The notes under the pieces are model-generated. The model was given only the letters and a program-made list of their open reading frames with translations. It made no database searches and was not told the DNA's origin. Shown here piece by piece: positions 23,333 through 25,374 of a stretch of 25,374 bases of DNA (the stretch's first letter is position 1; each line of letters starts with the position of its first letter). Source of the stretch: an uncultured Nocardioides sp. (GTDB lineage: Bacteria; Actinomycetota; Actinomycetes; Propionibacteriales; Nocardioidaceae). A program made the translations under genes and the position numbers. The stretch is from contig NZ_CAMPGZ010000029.1 in the NCBI RefSeq assembly GCF_946885725.1, forward strand, positions 1 to 25,374, written 5' to 3'.

Positions 23333-23378
23333 TCAGGCGGTCCTTCAGGCGGTCCTTCAGGCGGTCCTTCAGGCGGTA
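23333..23378. repeat. 12-bp tandem repeat (three full copies plus partial) over the gene 3' end
   Basis: The unit TCAGGCGGTCCT occurs at 23333, 23345 and 23357, with a further 10 nt from 23369. On the minus strand each unit carries a TGA in the frame of the coiled-coil gene, giving four in-frame stops 12 nt apart. Confidence 0.85.
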
Positions 23379-23935
23379 GTGGCGTCGCGGCGGTGCTGCG
23401 GGCCGTCCGTCGACTCGGTCGTCCCGTCGGTCGACTGCGTGGTCGAATCCGTGGTCGAATCCGTGGTGGCGTGCTCCGCCGTGTGCTGCTCGGTGGTGTG
23501 CTGCCCGGTGGTGTGCTGCCCGGTGGTCCCGTGCCCAGTCCCGTGCTCGGTCGTGCCGTGCTCGGTGGTGCTGGGTGCGGCCGCCGGAGCGTCCGGGTCC
23601 AGCTTGTCGGCCGTCTGCAGCGTCTCCTGGTGCTCGGCGCGCACGCGCTCGGCGGTGGCCTGCCGGTCGGCGGCCTCGGCCTCGAGCCGACGGGCCTCGG
23701 CGGCCTTGCGCTCGGCCTCGGCCTTGGCCTGCTCGGCGGCGGCCGACGTCTCCTCGGCGCGCGCCTCGTGCTGCTGCACGCCGGTGGCCTGCGCGGCGGC
23801 CTGCTCGCGCAGCTCGCTCGCGCGCTGTCGGTCGCGCTCCTTCTTCTTGTTGGTCGACGCCTTGACGGCGAAGAGGATCGCCGCCAGCAGGACGACCGCG
23901 ATGATGACGATCAGGATGATGGTGCCTGTGGTCAC
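23369..23935 (-). CDS. membrane-anchored coiled-coil protein with repetitive Thr/His/Ser-rich tail
   Basis: Not assigned to a family. GTG 23935 follows AAGGAG, giving 188 residues. Residues 3-24 are one hydrophobic helix (GTIILIVIIAVVLLAAILFAV) that anchors the protein, followed at once by basic residues (KASTNKKKERDR), so the rest lies in the cytoplasm. Residues about 30-112 are a long Ala/Glu/Arg-rich coiled coil. The tail (about 120-188) is low-complexity with repeats of TTEHG, TTGQH, TTDS and STDG type, encoded by 12- and 15-nt DNA repeats (for example 23439-23462 and 23491-23535). The gene ends inside a further tandem repeat that supplies four successive TGA codons. Such tails vary in length readily between strains. 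Confidence 0.75.
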   Translation of the reverse strand: MTTGTIILIVIIAVVLLAAILFAVKASTNKKKERDRQRASELREQAAAQATGVQQHEARAEETSAAAEQAKAEAERKAAEARRLEAEAADRQATAERVRAEHQETLQTADKLDPDAPAAAPSTTEHGTTEHGTGHGTTGQHTTGQHTTEQHTAEHATTDSTTDSTTQSTDGTTESTDGPQHRRDATTA

Positions 23936-23995
23936 GTCAGCTCCTTCCGGTTGCGTGCGGCGTACCCGGGAAGGAGACGCGCCAAGCCTGCCGGC

Positions 23996-24048
23996 TGGTC
24001 GAGCCTCTCGAGACCGCGCGTTCGGGTGGTCGAGCTTGTCGAGACCAC
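23996..24048. repeat. two REP-like palindromes in tandem
   Basis: TGGTCGAGCCTCTCGAGACC (23996-24015) and a 23-nt copy at 24026-24048 that differs from the one at 10938-10960 at a single position. They sit between the sigma factor gene and the coiled-coil gene, possibly acting as an mRNA-stabilising or terminating structure. Confidence 0.7.
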
Positions 24049-24066
24049 CTTCAGAACGAGAGGAGG

Positions 24067-24945
24067 TCAGGCGCCCTCGAGCTGACCGCGCAGCTGAGCG
24101 AGCACGCGCGACAGGATGCGCGAGACCTGCATCTGGGTCACACCCACCTCGGCCGCGATCTGCGACTGGCTCATCTGCCGGAAGAACCGCAGGTACAGCA
24201 CCTGCCGCTCGCGCTCGGGCAGCGCCTTCACGGCCGGCATCAGCATGACCCGGGCCTCCGCCTCGTCGAGGGAGGAGTCCTCGTGCTGCAGGGTGTCGCC
24301 GAGCGTGGTGGACGACCCGTCGTCACCGAGCGGCAGGTCGAGCGACGTCGGGGTGAAGCAGCCGTCGGCGGTGAGCGCCTCGAGCACCTCTTCCTCCGAG
24401 ACGCCGAGGTGTTCGGCGACCTCGGGGACGCGGGGGGAGCGGCCGAGCTGCTGGATGAGCTCGGACTGCGCGTGCGCGACGTCGGCCTGCAGCTTCTGGA
24501 TCGGGCGGGGCGGCCGGACCATCCAGCCGAAGTCGCGGAACTGCCGCTTGACCTCGCCCTTCATGGTGACGACGGCGTACGAAAGGAACTCGACCCCGTG
24601 GCTGGGGTCGAAGTTCCGGGCGGCCTTGAGCAACGCCATCGCCGCCGCCTGGGTGAGGTCCTCCTCGGCCATGCCGCGGCCGCGGTAGCGCGCGGCGATC
24701 GCCCGGGCCAGGCCCATGTGCATGACGACGACCTCGTCCTGGAGCCGCTTGCGCTCGACCGGGTCGGTCTCGGAGGCCGCCTGGGTGAGGAGCCGGGTGC
24801 TCAGCGCGCTGCGCGAGGTGCTCGTCTCGGTCGTCATCGAGGAGCTCGCCTCCCGCCGCTCGTCGGGAGTTGCAGCGGTGCCGGCCGTGTGGGCCACTCG
24901 CTGCCGGCCGACCGGGGTGACCCGCTCTGTTGCTGGTGCGCTCAT
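24067..24945 (-). CDS. RNA polymerase sigma factor, SigB/SigF/SigG type
   Basis: A group 3 sigma factor of the stress/development class, which recruits RNA polymerase to a specific promoter set. ATG 24945 has a GAAGGCAGGA ribosome site and gives 292 residues; ATG 24837 would give 256 and also has GGGAGG upstream. Region 2 is seen as MHMGLARAIAARYRGRGMAEEDLTQAAAMALLKAARNFDPSHGVEFLSYA and the -10 recognition part VVTMKGEVKRQFRDFGWMVRPPR. Region 3 is QLGRSPRVPEVAEHLGVSEEEVLEAL. Region 4 contains LPERERQVLYLRFFRQMSQSQIAAEVGVTQMQVSRILSRVLAQL. No anti-sigma or anti-anti-sigma gene lies within the window, so its control is not visible. Three GTGACC hexamers lie upstream. Confidence 0.93.
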   Translation of the reverse strand: MSAPATERVTPVGRQRVAHTAGTAATPDERREASSSMTTETSTSRSALSTRLLTQAASETDPVERKRLQDEVVVMHMGLARAIAARYRGRGMAEEDLTQAAAMALLKAARNFDPSHGVEFLSYAVVTMKGEVKRQFRDFGWMVRPPRPIQKLQADVAHAQSELIQQLGRSPRVPEVAEHLGVSEEEVLEALTADGCFTPTSLDLPLGDDGSSTTLGDTLQHEDSSLDEAEARVMLMPAVKALPERERQVLYLRFFRQMSQSQIAAEVGVTQMQVSRILSRVLAQLRGQLEGA

Positions 24946-25003
24946 GTTCCTGCCTTCGTCATCTGGCGGGCCACGGGGAGGGACGCCCCGCGTGCCCGGT
25001 GCA

Positions 25004-25035
25004 GTGACCCCCGGTTTCGTGACCCCCGGTGACCC
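25004..25035. promoter_or_regulatory. direct repeats upstream of the sigma factor gene
   Basis: GTGACCCCCGGT occurs at 25004-25015 and 25019-25030, followed by a third GTGACCC at 25029. The hexamers are 15 and 10 nt apart and lie 60-90 nt before the sigma ATG at 24945, a good position for an activator or repressor site. Confidence 0.35.
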
Positions 25036-25144
25036 TTGCTTCCCCGCCGTCCTGAGCGCGGAAACAACCCTTGTCCCGGTGGTCTGGACGACAAAACAGA
25101 CATTTCGCCCGAGAGGGGCGCATCGGAAATGCGGTTTGACATGG

Positions 25145-25178
25145 CACGAGGGTGGCCGCTCGGGCGACCACCCTCGTG
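25145..25178. terminator. strong 11-bp hairpin, terminator candidate
   Basis: CACGAGGGTGG (25145-25155) and CCACCCTCGTG (25168-25178) are perfectly complementary around a 12-nt loop. There is no T-run. Whether it ends a transcript from the right or belongs to a leader of the sigma gene cannot be decided here. Confidence 0.4.
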
Positions 25179-25374
25179 TCGTTCAGGCGTTCCGGCCTTC
25201 CCCTCCAAGGTCGGACGACGCCACGTGGGACACCAGCCGCGAAGCAGGGAGCGGCCGTGTGCGCAGCGCCATCCTGGGGCACCGCGGGACGGATTGTTCA
25301 CGATTCACCGAAAATCGTGGGCCCGACTACGACGACCGGTCTGGACGGGGTCAGCCCAGGGAGTCAGCCCAGGG

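Larger units (their letters stand above)
24946..25374. other. non-coding stretch upstream of the sigma factor gene
   Basis: No frame here has protein-like composition or a ribosome site. Besides the direct repeats and the hairpin listed separately, it contains CACGATT-N7-AATCGTG (25299-25319), a possible operator. At the right edge there is a 13-nt tandem duplication of TCAGCCCAGGGAG type (25351-25374). Confidence 0.6.

Noticed and set aside
23333..23378. Short regular repeats as a CRISPR array
   Set aside because: The 12-bp units are directly adjacent with no spacers, and there are no cas genes.
25136..25141. Perfect TTGACA as a -35 box on the plus strand
   Set aside because: No -10-like hexamer at 15-19 nt downstream and no plus-strand gene follows in the window.

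Overview
The window is chromosomal DNA from a high-GC actinobacterium, most likely Nocardioides or a close relative in the Nocardioidaceae. The basis is G+C of about 70% or more in most genes, frequent GTG starts, 4-nt start/stop overlaps, DUF3618 and DUF1918 proteins, a SigB/F/G-type sigma factor, and a G6PDH that resembles the mycobacterial Zwf1 type. No phage, transposase, CRISPR array or rRNA is present.

Left part (1-10833), energy and carbon metabolism. The tail of a LuxR-type regulator precedes a co-directional run: cytochrome bd oxidase (cydA, cydB), a GH15 trehalase/glucoamylase-like hydrolase, a type II NADH dehydrogenase-like flavoprotein, and a GMC oxidoreductase with a four-cysteine cluster. 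A DHA2-type MFS exporter and zwf form an opposing unit on the minus strand. Together these could release glucose, oxidise it and pass electrons to the bd oxidase; this grouping is inference.

Middle (10834-16403). A low-GC secreted-protein gene sits between two copies of a 16-bp sequence that corresponds to the 3' end of the adjacent TfoX-family gene, so it looks like inserted DNA. Next come a response regulator and histidine kinase on the minus strand, divergent from an ABC transporter ATPase/permease pair that they plausibly control.

Right-middle (16404-22062). The order is rph, rdgB and a short nucleosidase (overlapping, co-transcribed), then a GNAT gene, a tRNA and bcp on the minus strand. 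The tRNA has a UAG (Leu) anticodon but a class I body with a short variable loop, which is unusual. Divergent from bcp is a four-gene ECF nickel/cobalt importer (CbiM/NikM, PDGLE/NikN, CbiQ, CbiO). A 21-bp palindrome in front of it resembles a Nur (nickel regulator) box.

Right end (22063-25374). This holds small genes: DUF1918, DUF3618, a GroES-like protein, a small membrane protein and a membrane-anchored coiled-coil protein with a repetitive tail and four tandem in-frame stops. A SigB/F/G-type sigma factor follows. The last 430 bases contain no supported gene, only direct repeats and hairpins. Several genes appear to have leaderless promoters in which a TAGGNT -10 box lies 6-7 nt before the start codon.
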